A DNA stretch of 48,726 nt from positions 1 through 48,726 of the IMG/VR virus record IMGVR_UViG_3300009155_000084. One strand, given 5' to 3'. This document shows, one piece after another, positions 7,623 to 15,554 of this stretch (its first letter is position 1; the number at the start of each line of letters is the position of its first letter). The DNA is from a virus. The notes under the pieces were generated by a model. That model did not search any database, was not told where the DNA came from, and saw nothing but the letters and a program-made list of their open reading frames with translations. A program made the translations under genes and the position numbers.

Positions 7623-8156
7623 TTATGATGAAGTCAAGACTTTGAACTCGTAATATGTGTATTTAAAACTGGCTGTAGCAGTCAATGGAACATTGTCTGT
7701 GGCTGTGATTGCAAATGGTATCTCGGATAAAGCAATAGGAAATGCGTTTCTAAATACAACTTCAAATTTGCCTTTATAAGCACTATTGGTTATTCTGAGA
7801 GTTATATCAGAGAATCGATCATGATATGCTACTGTATTGGCTGTGCTTGTGTAGTTACCTATGGTGGTTATCCAGTGATAGATTTCTTGCCATCCTCTTA
7901 GATCTTCATCTAATGTGAATTTAACATTCAACGGCATAAATGTATAAGCATTTCCCGGCAGTGGAATGGTTGTACTTAAAGTTGTTGGTTGAATCAACTC
8001 AGGCATAGAAATAGCAGGGCAAGTAACTTCCTGAGCAAAGAATGAAACAGTAGGCGCTCTACTGATCATTATCTGGAAGTAATTTGTTGTTAGGTAATTG
8101 AAATTACTTAACTTACTATCGTTTGGTAAAAATTCTGTATCTGGTTGTGTTGCCAT
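7623..8156 (-). CDS. Tail tube-fold structural protein; probable tail completion protein gp3-like
   Basis: A 177-residue protein with the layout of the gp19-type tail tube family: an N-terminal FNYLTTNYFQIMISRAP, then AQEVTCPAISMPELIQPT, then PLNVKFTLDEDLRGWQEIYH, and a C-terminal SFKYTYYEFKV. It lies directly after gp23 and before uvsY, where T4-like cyanophages carry the gene annotated gp3 (tail completion/sheath stabiliser; T4 gp3 is 176 residues). A separate tail tube gene is present at 14962-15528, so this is a second tube-like copy. It could be the tube terminator (gp3) or a tube initiator (gp54 role); position and length favour the former. A late box lies 5 nt before the ATG with no ribosome site. 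Confidence 0.85.
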   Translation of the reverse strand: MATQPDTEFLPNDSKLSNFNYLTTNYFQIMISRAPTVSFFAQEVTCPAISMPELIQPTTLSTTIPLPGNAYTFMPLNVKFTLDEDLRGWQEIYHWITTIGNYTSTANTVAYHDRFSDITLRITNSAYKGKFEVVFRNAFPIALSEIPFAITATDNVPLTATASFKYTYYEFKVLTSS

Positions 8157-8161
8157 AAATG

Positions 8162-8169
8162 TATTTATT
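8162..8169 (-). promoter_or_regulatory. Late promoter octamer AATAAATA before the tail completion gene
   Basis: AATAAATA (8169-8162 on the minus strand) is followed by CATTT and then the ATG at 8156. This is the same 5-nt spacing as at uvsW. It lies directly after the gp23 terminator, so it should restart late transcription for this gene and uvsY. Confidence 0.65.
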
Positions 8170-8170
8170 T

Positions 8171-8203
8171 AAATAGAAAGGGGGGAGTCTTGCGACTCCC
8201 CCC
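8171..8203 (-). terminator. Rho-independent terminator after the major capsid gene
   Basis: On the minus strand GGGGGGAGTC (8203-8194) and GACTCCCCCC (8189-8180) form a perfect 10-bp stem closed by a GCAA (GNRA) tetraloop, followed by TTTCTATTT. It starts 28 nt after the gp23 stop. It is the strongest hairpin terminator I see in the window and is flanked downstream by a new late promoter. Confidence 0.9.
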
Positions 8204-8231
8204 AATCATCTCCCCAGATTAATTACTTAAA

Positions 8232-9668
8232 TCAGAGTCCGAAACCAGTGTTACCATGTAGGTTCTCTACTTGGAAGATACGGTAGTATTGGTTACCACC
8301 GAGTGCATTGATATCAGTGTTCTCAGCGAATGGATTGGAGACCATACCGTAACGGGTCTTGAATCCGATCTTTGGCTGGAAGGTGTTCTGATCAACAGCG
8401 CGTACCATCTGTAGTGGAACATATGGGCAGTAGAATACGCCGGCATCGTATGGAGATGTACCGCGATATCCGACTACGCAGAAGTTGACACCCAACTTGG
8501 CATATGGATCGATGTAAACCTTGATCTTGTTGTTGAGAACTCCGACGAAAGTGTTGCCGGTGTCATCAACTTCGAGGTTTGCAGTCATGGCTGGTGCGAG
8601 GTTGAGGAAGCCACCCATTGTGAGGGCGCTGGCGACATCGCTTGAGCAGATCATGAAGTTACCCTTACCACGACGAGTTTCCTTGGCGATGGTGTTGCAT
8701 TCACGCTCAATTTGGAACATGAGTCCACGGAAGCGTTCTGCACTCCAACGACCGTCAGAGTCGGTATTGAGATCGTATCTTCCAGTGTTTGCTAGATCGC
8801 CTTGTTGTGCGCCAGCCTTGGAAACGCGGTAGATAGTGGTGATCAACTCACGATTGATTTCATTCAAGACTTCGGTGCTGAGGATGTTAGCGAGTTCGCT
8901 TTCAGCATCGAGTCCGTGAACAGCCTTGAGATCTTGAGCCAACTCAGTGGTGTACTCAGCCTTTAGAGCGCGAGTCTTTGCTTCGACTGCGATGCGCTCA
9001 ATGCTGAATGCCATCTGACGGAATGGAAGATTACCAGCGTCAGAACCACCAAGATTTTCACCAACTCCAGTTAAGAAACCACGGAAAGAGTTCATATCAA
9101 ATGAATTGTCTCGGATACCCCAGTTTGCGCTGGTGCTTGCATCACCTGAACCGGCGCTAGCACCGATTGGGTTGATACCGCCGGTTGCGCTGAATGCTGC
9201 ACCAGCAGAGGTGTTACCAGAACCACCGAACTTAGCAGAGACCTCTCCGAAGAGTGCTTCACGGCCGATACCGAGTGAACCAGAAACAGTCTGTGCTTCA
9301 TAGCGGCTACGCATTGCGAAGATAAGGCCAGTTGGAGCGGTCATTGGTTGAACGCCGGCGATATCATAAGCAATGAGGTTTGGCATGGAACGACGAACGA
9401 GGCTGATTAGGATTGGATCATAACCAGCGAGTGCGGCGTTTGTGGAAGAAGCAGCAGCGGGTGAAACGCTGAAACCACCTGCACCCATTTGATTGGCTGG
9501 AGCCTCAACGAGATATTGCTCACGGAGAGCCTTCTCTTGGTTCTCTAGTAGGACGGCAGTGACTTTCTTCTTGTAAGAGTCACCGATTTGTGGAAGTGCG
9601 TCGTGAGAGAGTAGGGGTTCCCACTTCTCAGTTAGCACATCATAAGACGAGTTGTTTGAAAAATCCAT
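8232..9668 (-). CDS. 23: Major capsid protein gp23
   Basis: The 478-residue HK97-fold capsid protein matches T4 gp23 (521 residues). Recognisable blocks: SLVRRSMPNLIAYDIAGVQP (about 88-107), the typical MTAPTGLIFAMRSRY that follows, RMAFSIERIAVEAKTRALKA-like helix, and the C-terminal VSNPFAENTDINALGGNQYY region. A gp21 protease site fits LVE|A (cleavage after E55), which would remove a 55-residue propeptide, as T4 gp21 removes about 65. The gene has a strong TAAGGAG site before the ATG and codon use looks more polished than in the adhesins, as expected for the most abundant protein. The gene follows gp22 and is ended by the terminator at 8171-8203. No gp24 vertex paralogue is present in the window. 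Confidence 0.98.
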   Translation of the reverse strand: MDFSNNSSYDVLTEKWEPLLSHDALPQIGDSYKKKVTAVLLENQEKALREQYLVEAPANQMGAGGFSVSPAAASSTNAALAGYDPILISLVRRSMPNLIAYDIAGVQPMTAPTGLIFAMRSRYEAQTVSGSLGIGREALFGEVSAKFGGSGNTSAGAAFSATGGINPIGASAGSGDASTSANWGIRDNSFDMNSFRGFLTGVGENLGGSDAGNLPFRQMAFSIERIAVEAKTRALKAEYTTELAQDLKAVHGLDAESELANILSTEVLNEINRELITTIYRVSKAGAQQGDLANTGRYDLNTDSDGRWSAERFRGLMFQIERECNTIAKETRRGKGNFMICSSDVASALTMGGFLNLAPAMTANLEVDDTGNTFVGVLNNKIKVYIDPYAKLGVNFCVVGYRGTSPYDAGVFYCPYVPLQMVRAVDQNTFQPKIGFKTRYGMVSNPFAENTDINALGGNQYYRIFQVENLHGNTGFGL

Positions 9669-9701
9669 TTCTATATTCTCCTTAATGTGTTTGTTTAGAA
9701 A

Positions 9702-10658
9702 TTAGAGTTTGTTTGTTTTAGCAAGACGATCCAAAGTACTCAAGTAAGCGCCCATACCAGAGCCAATATCTTGAGGAATTTGTTTGTTAGTTGTCTCTTC
9801 GACAAGGTTAGTTACGGTTGGTGCAGAGGTGAAATAACTCTCCTTGAGAACATTTAGTTTCTCTTGGTATTGTTCGAGGCTGTCAAAATCGACGCCCTCT
9901 GCGAGAGAAGCAAACTTCTCGATTTCAACATCGGTTAAGTCATCAGCAACTTGTGCGAAGACTTGTCCTGCTTGATAAGCGAGTAGTTCCTTTTGCATCT
10001 CAATGTTGTTTTGAATTTGCTCGTTGAGAGAGGATTCGAGTTCCTCGTTCTCAGCAAAGAGTCCGTCAACGACATCGTACTTCTCTTGTGGAACTTCGAT
10101 GTAGTGAGTCTCAAAGAGTTCCTTGAGTCCAGACATAAAGTTCTCTGCGATTTCAGTGCGGATACCGTTTTCGACAGCCAGTTGATTCTCTTCCATCCAC
10201 TCTTCAACAACATAACCGAGGTAGTCATCAAGACGCTCTGCTAGTTCGTTGACTGCGGTTTCAACTTCTTCTTGAACAACAGCAGCAGCCTCAGCGAGGA
10301 CTTGTTCACGGAGAACATTGACTCTCTCGTTAACAGCAGCCTCAAAGATTGTCTTGGCTTTGTTCATGAAGTCTTCGGTTAGAGTCTCACCGTTGAAGAG
10401 AGCGTTAAGATGCTCTTGCATCTCCTTTGGCTCTTCTGTCTCGGTTTCTTCCTCTTCACCCTTCTTAGCAGCCTTAGCAGATCCTTGACCTTGTGGGCCT
10501 GGACCAGCAACTGAAGCACCTGGCTTTAGAGTTGCTTGGTTTGCTGCTGCATTTGGATTGAAGTTGTTGAACGCATCCCACTGTACTTTTGCACCATTAG
10601 CGGCTTGGGGTTCTGCACCGTTAATAGCATGTGTTGGTCTAGATGATTGTGTGTCCAT
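9702..10658 (-). CDS. 22: Prohead core scaffold protein gp22
   Basis: The 318-residue acidic, helical protein is the main prohead scaffold (T4 gp22: 269 residues). Family-typical stretches are LNALFNGETLTEDFMNKAKT (about 88-107), then FEAAVNERV, and YVVEEWMEENQLAVENGIRT. The first 75 residues are a low-complexity Ala/Gly/Pro/Gln segment and an acidic run (GEEEETETEE). Glu-rich LxE and IxE sites are plentiful, fitting breakdown by gp21 during head maturation. It lies between the internal-protein gene and gp23, the standard place. The ribosome site is AGGAACAGGAAAAAAT before the ATG. Confidence 0.95.
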   Translation of the reverse strand: MDTQSSRPTHAINGAEPQAANGAKVQWDAFNNFNPNAAANQATLKPGASVAGPGPQGQGSAKAAKKGEEEETETEEPKEMQEHLNALFNGETLTEDFMNKAKTIFEAAVNERVNVLREQVLAEAAAVVQEEVETAVNELAERLDDYLGYVVEEWMEENQLAVENGIRTEIAENFMSGLKELFETHYIEVPQEKYDVVDGLFAENEELESSLNEQIQNNIEMQKELLAYQAGQVFAQVADDLTDVEIEKFASLAEGVDFDSLEQYQEKLNVLKESYFTSAPTVTNLVEETTNKQIPQDIGSGMGAYLSTLDRLAKTNKL

Positions 10659-10713
10659 ATTTTTTCCTGTTCCTCTGTTTAAGAACTATTGTTATTTAGT
10701 AAATGTTTATTTT

Positions 10714-10733
10714 TGACCAGTTAACGATGGTCA
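10714..10733. repeat. Short inverted repeat between the internal-protein gene and gp22
   Basis: TGACCA and TGGTCA form a 6-bp stem with an 8-nt loop in the 80-nt gap (10659-10738). No T-run follows on the minus strand, so a terminator is not supported; it may be an mRNA processing or regulatory hairpin. Confidence 0.35.
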
Positions 10734-10738
10734 CGGTT

Positions 10739-11716
10739 TTAAGTTATATTTCCGATTTGTCCTGTATTTCTCATTGTGTTTATTCTAGATTGTGTACGAG
10801 CAGAAAGTGGAGCAGGACGATTTGCAAGCATTCTCTGACGAATTTGATCTTGAGTTTCACCGGATTGTTGTGTTGGGGTGGTGGTCATACCAACAGTTTG
10901 TGCCGCTTGACCAGTCTGAGATAATCTATTATTTTGTGCCACTTGTGTTATAGCAGCGGCTTTATCTTCTGGATTTATCGGTGTACCATCTACTTTTGTT
11001 GTGTTTAGATTTTCCGTACCACCAATTGCAGTATCAGCAAGATTACCACTTGCGTTTTCTATACCTTTTGCTGCTTGTCCAATTTTAAGATTAGCAAGTT
11101 TTGATCCAAAACTAACATACCGAGCAGATGTTCCAAGAGTCCTTAGTAGATTGGGACCACTTGCTGTTGGATCTGCTGTCATTCTATTGCGCGCTTGAAC
11201 CCCGAAGTTTCTCAGAGTATTTGGATCAATAGTTCCGCGTCTATTGACGGCGATTCCTTGTTTTGCTCTATATTGATCATATGCTTTTAATGCACCAACA
11301 AAACCACCTCTAACTTCAGATCCAATAACTTTTCCTTTTGCGTCTTTAACTGGTTCTCTTGATCCAAGGAATTTATTTAATATACCAGCACCCCGTTCAA
11401 CATCAGCACCTCTCTGTTGAGAAGCCTGTGCTGCCATATCTGCTCGTCGTCCTGCGATGTATGCATTTAATTTTCCTGCGCGTCTGTCTTCTGTAGAACG
11501 AACTGGTTGATCTGGTTGAAACCTAGAACCTTTATAACCACGACCAGGCAATCCTTCTTCTGCTGGAACTGCTTGTCTATTTAATGGTTTAAGCGGTGGA
11601 TTCTCGTTGTAGTTGGAAGCACCTCGTGCTGATTTGCTTTTATTAACATTTGCCAAAATGCGATTACGCATTTCGGGTGTTACTGCTTCACGAAGATATT
11701 GTTTAAAACTTAACAT
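10739..11716 (-). CDS. Probable internal head protein with gp21-cleavable capsid-targeting leader
   Basis: The 325-residue protein is basic, rich in Arg, Asn, Gln, Ala and Gly, and without membrane segments. Its first residues MLSFKQYLREA closely resemble the capsid-targeting leader of T4 internal proteins (MKTYQEFIAEA), with the gp21 site LRE|A at residues 8-11. The gene sits between the gp21 protease and the gp22 scaffold. I therefore infer that it is packed in the prohead core and trimmed after E10, leaving a basic ~315-residue cargo that could bind packaged DNA or be injected with it. The middle (KNFGVQARNR-like, SARYVSFGSKLANLKIGQAA) gives no recognisable enzyme motif. Its start overlaps the gp21 stop (TAATG); the ribosome site is weak, consistent with coupling. 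Confidence 0.85.
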   Translation of the reverse strand: MLSFKQYLREAVTPEMRNRILANVNKSKSARGASNYNENPPLKPLNRQAVPAEEGLPGRGYKGSRFQPDQPVRSTEDRRAGKLNAYIAGRRADMAAQASQQRGADVERGAGILNKFLGSREPVKDAKGKVIGSEVRGGFVGALKAYDQYRAKQGIAVNRRGTIDPNTLRNFGVQARNRMTADPTASGPNLLRTLGTSARYVSFGSKLANLKIGQAAKGIENASGNLADTAIGGTENLNTTKVDGTPINPEDKAAAITQVAQNNRLSQTGQAAQTVGMTTTPTQQSGETQDQIRQRMLANRPAPLSARTQSRINTMRNTGQIGNIT

Positions 11717-12360
11717 TAAAGATTCTTGAAGAAATTTTCAAACAGAGTCAATGCTTTCTTTTCAAGGTTTCTACTTGAAGTGGTACGAATAAGTTTCTTT
11801 GCTTCCATGAGATCACGCTCTAACCAAGAACCGTTATTCCAAACCCATTCCTTACCTTCCATAATGCCATTTACGAAAGCACCGGGAGCAGATGGATCTG
11901 CAACAATGTCAACAGCAGAAAGCATGAGATCTGGTTGAACGATCTTCTTACCGTTTTGCTCAACCAGAGAACCCATTGCTCTTGAACTAACGCCTAGTTT
12001 TGCACCTTCACGGATTAGTTCAGCAGCAATCTTACCCATAGGAGTGCTTTCCATAATCTTGGCTTTTCCGTAAACTTTGTTTCCACGAAATTCAAGCATT
12101 ACGATTCTGTGACTGACACGATCAAGATTGATGGTTGGACCTGTTGGATGTCCGAGTTCACCGAAAGCACGGTTGCAATTAACAAATTCGTTGATATATC
12201 TTCCTACTTCTTTATTCAAAGTAGGAAGAGGATAGACTCTACCGTTTCGGTTGCATTCCTCGGCAACCATGAATACACCTTCGATGAACAGATTCTTTTT
12301 GTCATCTGTTCCTTCGGTGATGTATCTAATGTCTTCTACTGTTTCGGTGATTAACTTCAT
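11716..12360 (-). CDS. 21: Prohead maturation protease gp21
   Basis: The 214-residue serine protease matches T4 gp21 (212 residues). Visible features: CNRNGRVYP (36-44), FGELGHP with catalytic H71, VSHRIVMLE (82-90), GKAKIMESTPMGK (98-110), and KLGVSSRAMGSL (121-132) holding the catalytic serine (S125 or S126). It degrades scaffold and trims gp23 at (I/L)xE sites in the prohead. The start overlaps the preceding stop by one base (TAATG) with a GAGGAAG site upstream; the stop overlaps the next start the same way, so the whole core/protease set is coupled. Confidence 0.96.
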   Translation of the reverse strand: MKLITETVEDIRYITEGTDDKKNLFIEGVFMVAEECNRNGRVYPLPTLNKEVGRYINEFVNCNRAFGELGHPTGPTINLDRVSHRIVMLEFRGNKVYGKAKIMESTPMGKIAAELIREGAKLGVSSRAMGSLVEQNGKKIVQPDLMLSAVDIVADPSAPGAFVNGIMEGKEWVWNNGSWLERDLMEAKKLIRTTSSRNLEKKALTLFENFFKNL

Positions 12361-12923
12361 TATTTCTTCTTCCTCTTAGCCATTGCAGCCTTGATGGCGT
12401 TGTTTCTGGAACCTTTCCACTCATCAGTGGATGATTCTACTTCACCATCTCCGTCGTAATCTTTCTTGGCTTTCTTTGCTTCGTTTAATCCATTACTACG
12501 AAATGCTTTTTTGCCACAATCACCGTCTTCGCAGTCCATTCCGCCCTCATACTCTAAATCTCCATCGGTATCTCTTGGATCAATTCCGCCCTCATACTCT
12601 AAATCTCCATCGGTATCTCTTGGATCAATTCCACCCTCATATTCCATTTCTTCTTCGCCTTCTTCGTCTTCTTCAGACTCTTCTTTCTTGTACTTCTTCT
12701 TGCCTTCCATGATCTCTTCAACTTCTAGGCGAAGATCATTTGCATCATCGGTAGTTTCTTCGGTTTCTTCGGTGTTTTCATCAAGGAAAGTTTCTGGAGC
12801 ATACTCTTCAAACTTTTGTTGAAGTCTCTCAGAGAGTTTTTGCATGAGAAGTTCAGTAGCAATCTTCTTAGATTCTACGATATTTTCTGAAATTACGCTC
12901 TTGATTAGATTATTTGTGTCCAT
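12360..12923 (-). CDS. Acidic prohead core candidate with tandem repeats and EF-hand-like loop
   Basis: A 187-residue, very acidic protein between the portal and gp21 genes, where T4 has core genes 67 and 68. The N-terminal helix (NLIKSVISENIVESKKIATE) resembles prohead core proteins and also that of the next gene upstream. Then come a Glu-rich stretch, two identical 15-residue repeats containing YEGGIDPRDTDGD plus a diverged third (YEGGMDCEDGD), and a C-terminal DYDGDGEVESS loop with the D-x-D-x-D-G spacing of calcium-binding EF-hands, followed by a basic helix ending KRKKK. It overlaps the upstream gene by 14 nt, and a CGGAG site lies inside that overlap. Role in core assembly is inferred from place and composition. 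Confidence 0.85.
   Translation of the reverse strand: MDTNNLIKSVISENIVESKKIATELLMQKLSERLQQKFEEYAPETFLDENTEETEETTDDANDLRLEVEEIMEGKKKYKKEESEEDEEGEEEMEYEGGIDPRDTDGDLEYEGGIDPRDTDGDLEYEGGMDCEDGDCGKKAFRSNGLNEAKKAKKDYDGDGEVESSTDEWKGSRNNAIKAAMAKRKKK
12538..12647 (-). repeat. 45-bp in-frame tandem repeat
   Basis: Two identical 45-bp units (12538-12582 and 12583-12627) are followed by about 20 bp of a third, diverged unit. Each unit encodes 15 residues (YEGGIDPRDTDGD core) of the acidic core candidate. Perfect DNA identity implies recent duplication and possible copy-number change between relatives. Confidence 0.9.
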
Positions 12924-13362
12924 TTTTTGCTCCGTAAATTCTTTCCGCAGTTTTCACTGCTTTTTTGAAACCGTGATCAGATTCCAATATGAGGTTTATT
13001 AGTTTATCCTTATGTGAACTATTTAGAGAATTGTATAGTTCGGCTAAGTATTTAGCCATTTTTGGTGTTATCTCTAACTGAGAACCATCCTTAGCAGTAA
13101 TCCAATTAGTTGTATTATGGTTTATTGCATTGTTGAATTCTGCAATAGGCATATATTCAGTTTTTACTTGTTCCTGTATTTGAACTGGAACTCGTTTAAC
13201 CTTTGGTTCTAATGTGATATTTTCGAATAGTTTTTCAGAAGCATCAAGATATTTCTTAGCCATTTCTTCTGCTATTCTGTCAGAGATAGCAGAGAACAGT
13301 TGCTCTTTAAAGAGTTCTCTGTCGTTCTGTATAAGTGCTAGAAATTCTTTTCTGATACTCAT
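12910..13362 (-). CDS. Prohead core-like protein after the portal gene
   Basis: A 150-residue helical protein starting MSIRKEFLALIQNDRELFKE. Its first ~45 residues share a pattern with the next gene's N terminus (short helix, acidic turn, long amphipathic helix ending near EKLFENI versus PETFLDE), suggesting that the two are diverged paralogues. It lies between gp20 and gp21 like T4 gp67/gp68. The C-terminal half (ITPKMAKYLAELYNSLN, then FKKAVKTAERIYG) is helical. The start overlaps the gp20 stop as ATGA. Family assignment is by position and pattern only. Confidence 0.8.
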   Translation of the reverse strand: MSIRKEFLALIQNDRELFKEQLFSAISDRIAEEMAKKYLDASEKLFENITLEPKVKRVPVQIQEQVKTEYMPIAEFNNAINHNTTNWITAKDGSQLEITPKMAKYLAELYNSLNSSHKDKLINLILESDHGFKKAVKTAERIYGAKNGHK

Positions 13363-14933
13363 TGCGGTGGTTGACCTTCTTGTGGTTGTGGTTGAATACC
13401 AAGAGCCATCATTTGTTGCTGTTGTTCGACTTCTTTGATCAACGCATCTTGCTGTTCCTTGGCAATTTGAGCATTGATTTCAATCATCTCTTCATCAGTT
13501 TGCTTTAGAATATTCTTACGAATGTATTCTTCAGAGTAGAACTTACCAACAAAGTTACTGAGAGTATTCAACATGTCGATACGATCACGAAGAATGTCAT
13601 TATCCTTTAGTTCGGTGAAGTATGAATCTTTGTTGAACTTGAAGGTAATATCTTGGGCAATCTTATTCCATTCGTCCTCTGTCATGATTCCCTTAAGAAT
13701 AACTTGAGTCTTAAGAAGATCGGTGAGGAATGCAGCAAATCTCAAACGAAGTCTTTCTATAAACTTATAGAACTTAACTTCGTCACGGGTAATTTCTGCT
13801 GATCTACCCATATTGAATCCGTTTTCGGACTCAAGACGAGAGATTGGAACATTGAGTGCGCGATAGAGTTTCTTCTGTAGATAAAGAACATCTTCCATCT
13901 CTCCGAGGTTTTGACCACCATCGAGAGTTGTGATTTCTGTTCCTCTACCACCTTCTCTTCGTGGCATCCAGAAGTCCTCAAGCATGTGCTGATGGTTTCT
14001 GTCATCACGGATTTGACCAGTGGCTGAATCGTAAGTAATCTTGTTACGATAGCGATTCATAATATCACGAAGATATTGTTCAGCCTTCTGCTTTGGAAGA
14101 TTACCGACATCGACATAGAAAATTCTACGCTCTGGTGCGCGGGAAATGCGGTAGATGACTACTGCATCTTCAATCTGACGCAACATGTTTAACGGACGAA
14201 TTGCTTTCTGTAGATATCCAATTACTCTCTTGGTTACTGAATCGACAGTACCGGAGTGACAGTAAGTAATGGTATCAAGTGTGAATTTAAAACCAGATGG
14301 AGTCGTTGGATACATTGCCTCTTTATCTGTATCTGCATAGACATAATATTCTTCGATTTTCTTTACGAATGGAATAATTTGTCCACCAGAAACTCTGGCT
14401 CTATCCTTTTCAATTTTTCTTACCTTCTTGATCTTAATTGGATCAACAGGAATAAGAGAAACTAATCCCTTAGCAGGATTTTCTTTATCAATTTCTTTGA
14501 AGTAATAAATCTTGCTGTCGATATACCATCTTCTAAAAATTTCATGACACCGATTGGTGAAGTCAAGAAGTTTTAGAATGTGATTATATTCGTAGTAGAT
14601 CTTTGTCTTGATTGTGTCTGGAAGATTGACATAATCCAAATTTAACTTGATTGGTTTTCTGTCTTCACCCATCACAATGCTCTCATTGACAATATCTTCG
14701 ATGGCTGAATCCACTTCTGGGTGGAGAGCCATACCACGATATTGACCAATGAGTTGATTCTCATCTCTAATAGAACCGGAGAAGTCGATGGATGTACCAA
14801 AGACTCCTCCGGCTTCAAATGTATAGGTTCCATCGTATGGCTCAGGAGTTACTGGAATCTGACTTGATTCTAGATTCTTTGTCTCCTGATCGTTCTTCTT
14901 ACCAAAACTAAAACCAAAGATATCAAACGCCAT
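13359..14933 (-). CDS. 20: Portal vertex protein gp20
   Basis: A 524-residue protein of exactly the T4 gp20 length. Typical blocks: GQYRGMALHPEVDSAIEDIV (about 63-82), then NESIVMGED; FRRWYIDSKIYYFKEID; LRQIEDAVVIYRISRAPERR, then IFYVDVGNLPK; and RREGGRGTEITTLDGGQNLG. These are among the most conserved portal segments in T4-like phages. The dodecamer forms the DNA gate and nucleates head assembly. The C terminus is Gln-rich (EVEQQQQMMALGIQPQPQEG). The ribosome site is AAAAAGG, 10 nt before the ATG. Confidence 0.98.
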   Translation of the reverse strand: MAFDIFGFSFGKKNDQETKNLESSQIPVTPEPYDGTYTFEAGGVFGTSIDFSGSIRDENQLIGQYRGMALHPEVDSAIEDIVNESIVMGEDRKPIKLNLDYVNLPDTIKTKIYYEYNHILKLLDFTNRCHEIFRRWYIDSKIYYFKEIDKENPAKGLVSLIPVDPIKIKKVRKIEKDRARVSGGQIIPFVKKIEEYYVYADTDKEAMYPTTPSGFKFTLDTITYCHSGTVDSVTKRVIGYLQKAIRPLNMLRQIEDAVVIYRISRAPERRIFYVDVGNLPKQKAEQYLRDIMNRYRNKITYDSATGQIRDDRNHQHMLEDFWMPRREGGRGTEITTLDGGQNLGEMEDVLYLQKKLYRALNVPISRLESENGFNMGRSAEITRDEVKFYKFIERLRLRFAAFLTDLLKTQVILKGIMTEDEWNKIAQDITFKFNKDSYFTELKDNDILRDRIDMLNTLSNFVGKFYSEEYIRKNILKQTDEEMIEINAQIAKEQQDALIKEVEQQQQMMALGIQPQPQEGQPPQ

Positions 14934-14961
14934 AATATAGGAACCTTTTTGTTAGATGAAA

Positions 14962-15528
14962 TTAGGCTGTAATGGTCTGCGAGCCAGCATATTGAAAATG
15001 TGTGTATGCAATCTGAACTTGGAATTGTACCAACTGATTGGCTGCACCCATGTCCAATTGAATAGGACCAACTTGAACTGGCCATGCATTTAACAGTGTT
15101 ATTGATTTTAACGCACTACCGCCAGCCGCATCTGCATGATCTAAATGTTGTACTGTGAGATCTTTGCAGAAACTGTTGACCTGTTTTGCCTCTAATGCAA
15201 CATTGGTTTCGTGATTATTGAATTGTTGAGACCAGTCGTGGAACATAAGCCATGTTTTATTTGTGCCAGTGTCATCAAGAACAGTTACAGTCCATTCGTT
15301 ATATGATCTATCGCCTGGAAATTTATACATTCTTCCACGAAAAGGAATTGGAATAATTCCAACGATACTTTCTGGAAGGGTTGCTGCGACGCAATGTGTT
15401 TCCGGGAACATAGATGCCGCGCCGCTGGTTGCAACACCCTGAGGCGCAGTGCCGGTAATTCTGAAACGATTTGGTCTAGTACCACCATTGAAGGCTGATA
15501 CAAAGTTTCCTATTGAGTGAATTGACAT
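14962..15528 (-). CDS. 19: Tail tube protein gp19
   Basis: The 188-residue protein lies between sheath gp18 and portal gp20, the conserved tail-tube position (T4 gp19: 163 residues). The start MSIHSIGNFVSAFNGGTRPN and the following RFRITG are typical of T4-like tube proteins, as are FRGRMYKFPGDRSYNEWTVT (about 83-102) and the C-terminal QVQIAYTHFQYAG strand. It polymerises in hexameric rings inside the sheath. The ATG follows a strong TAGGAG site; no late box is visible in its 26-nt leader. Confidence 0.93.
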   Translation of the reverse strand: MSIHSIGNFVSAFNGGTRPNRFRITGTAPQGVATSGAASMFPETHCVAATLPESIVGIIPIPFRGRMYKFPGDRSYNEWTVTVLDDTGTNKTWLMFHDWSQQFNNHETNVALEAKQVNSFCKDLTVQHLDHADAAGGSALKSITLLNAWPVQVGPIQLDMGAANQLVQFQVQIAYTHFQYAGSQTITA

Positions 15529-15554
15529 ATTATTCTCCTATGTGTTTCTTTTTA

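Noticed and set aside
8521-9303. Plus-strand frames opposite the major capsid gene
   Set aside because: Shadows caused by biased codon use in gp23; Arg/Pro/Ala-rich translation without features or ribosome sites.
10714-10733. Terminator before gp22
   Set aside because: Only a 6-bp stem with an 8-nt loop and an A-rich, not T-rich, sequence downstream on the coding strand.
12538-12647. 45-bp repeats as a CRISPR-like or regulatory direct-repeat array
   Set aside because: Repeats are contiguous with no spacers, exactly in frame (15 codons) and encode a repeated acidic peptide.
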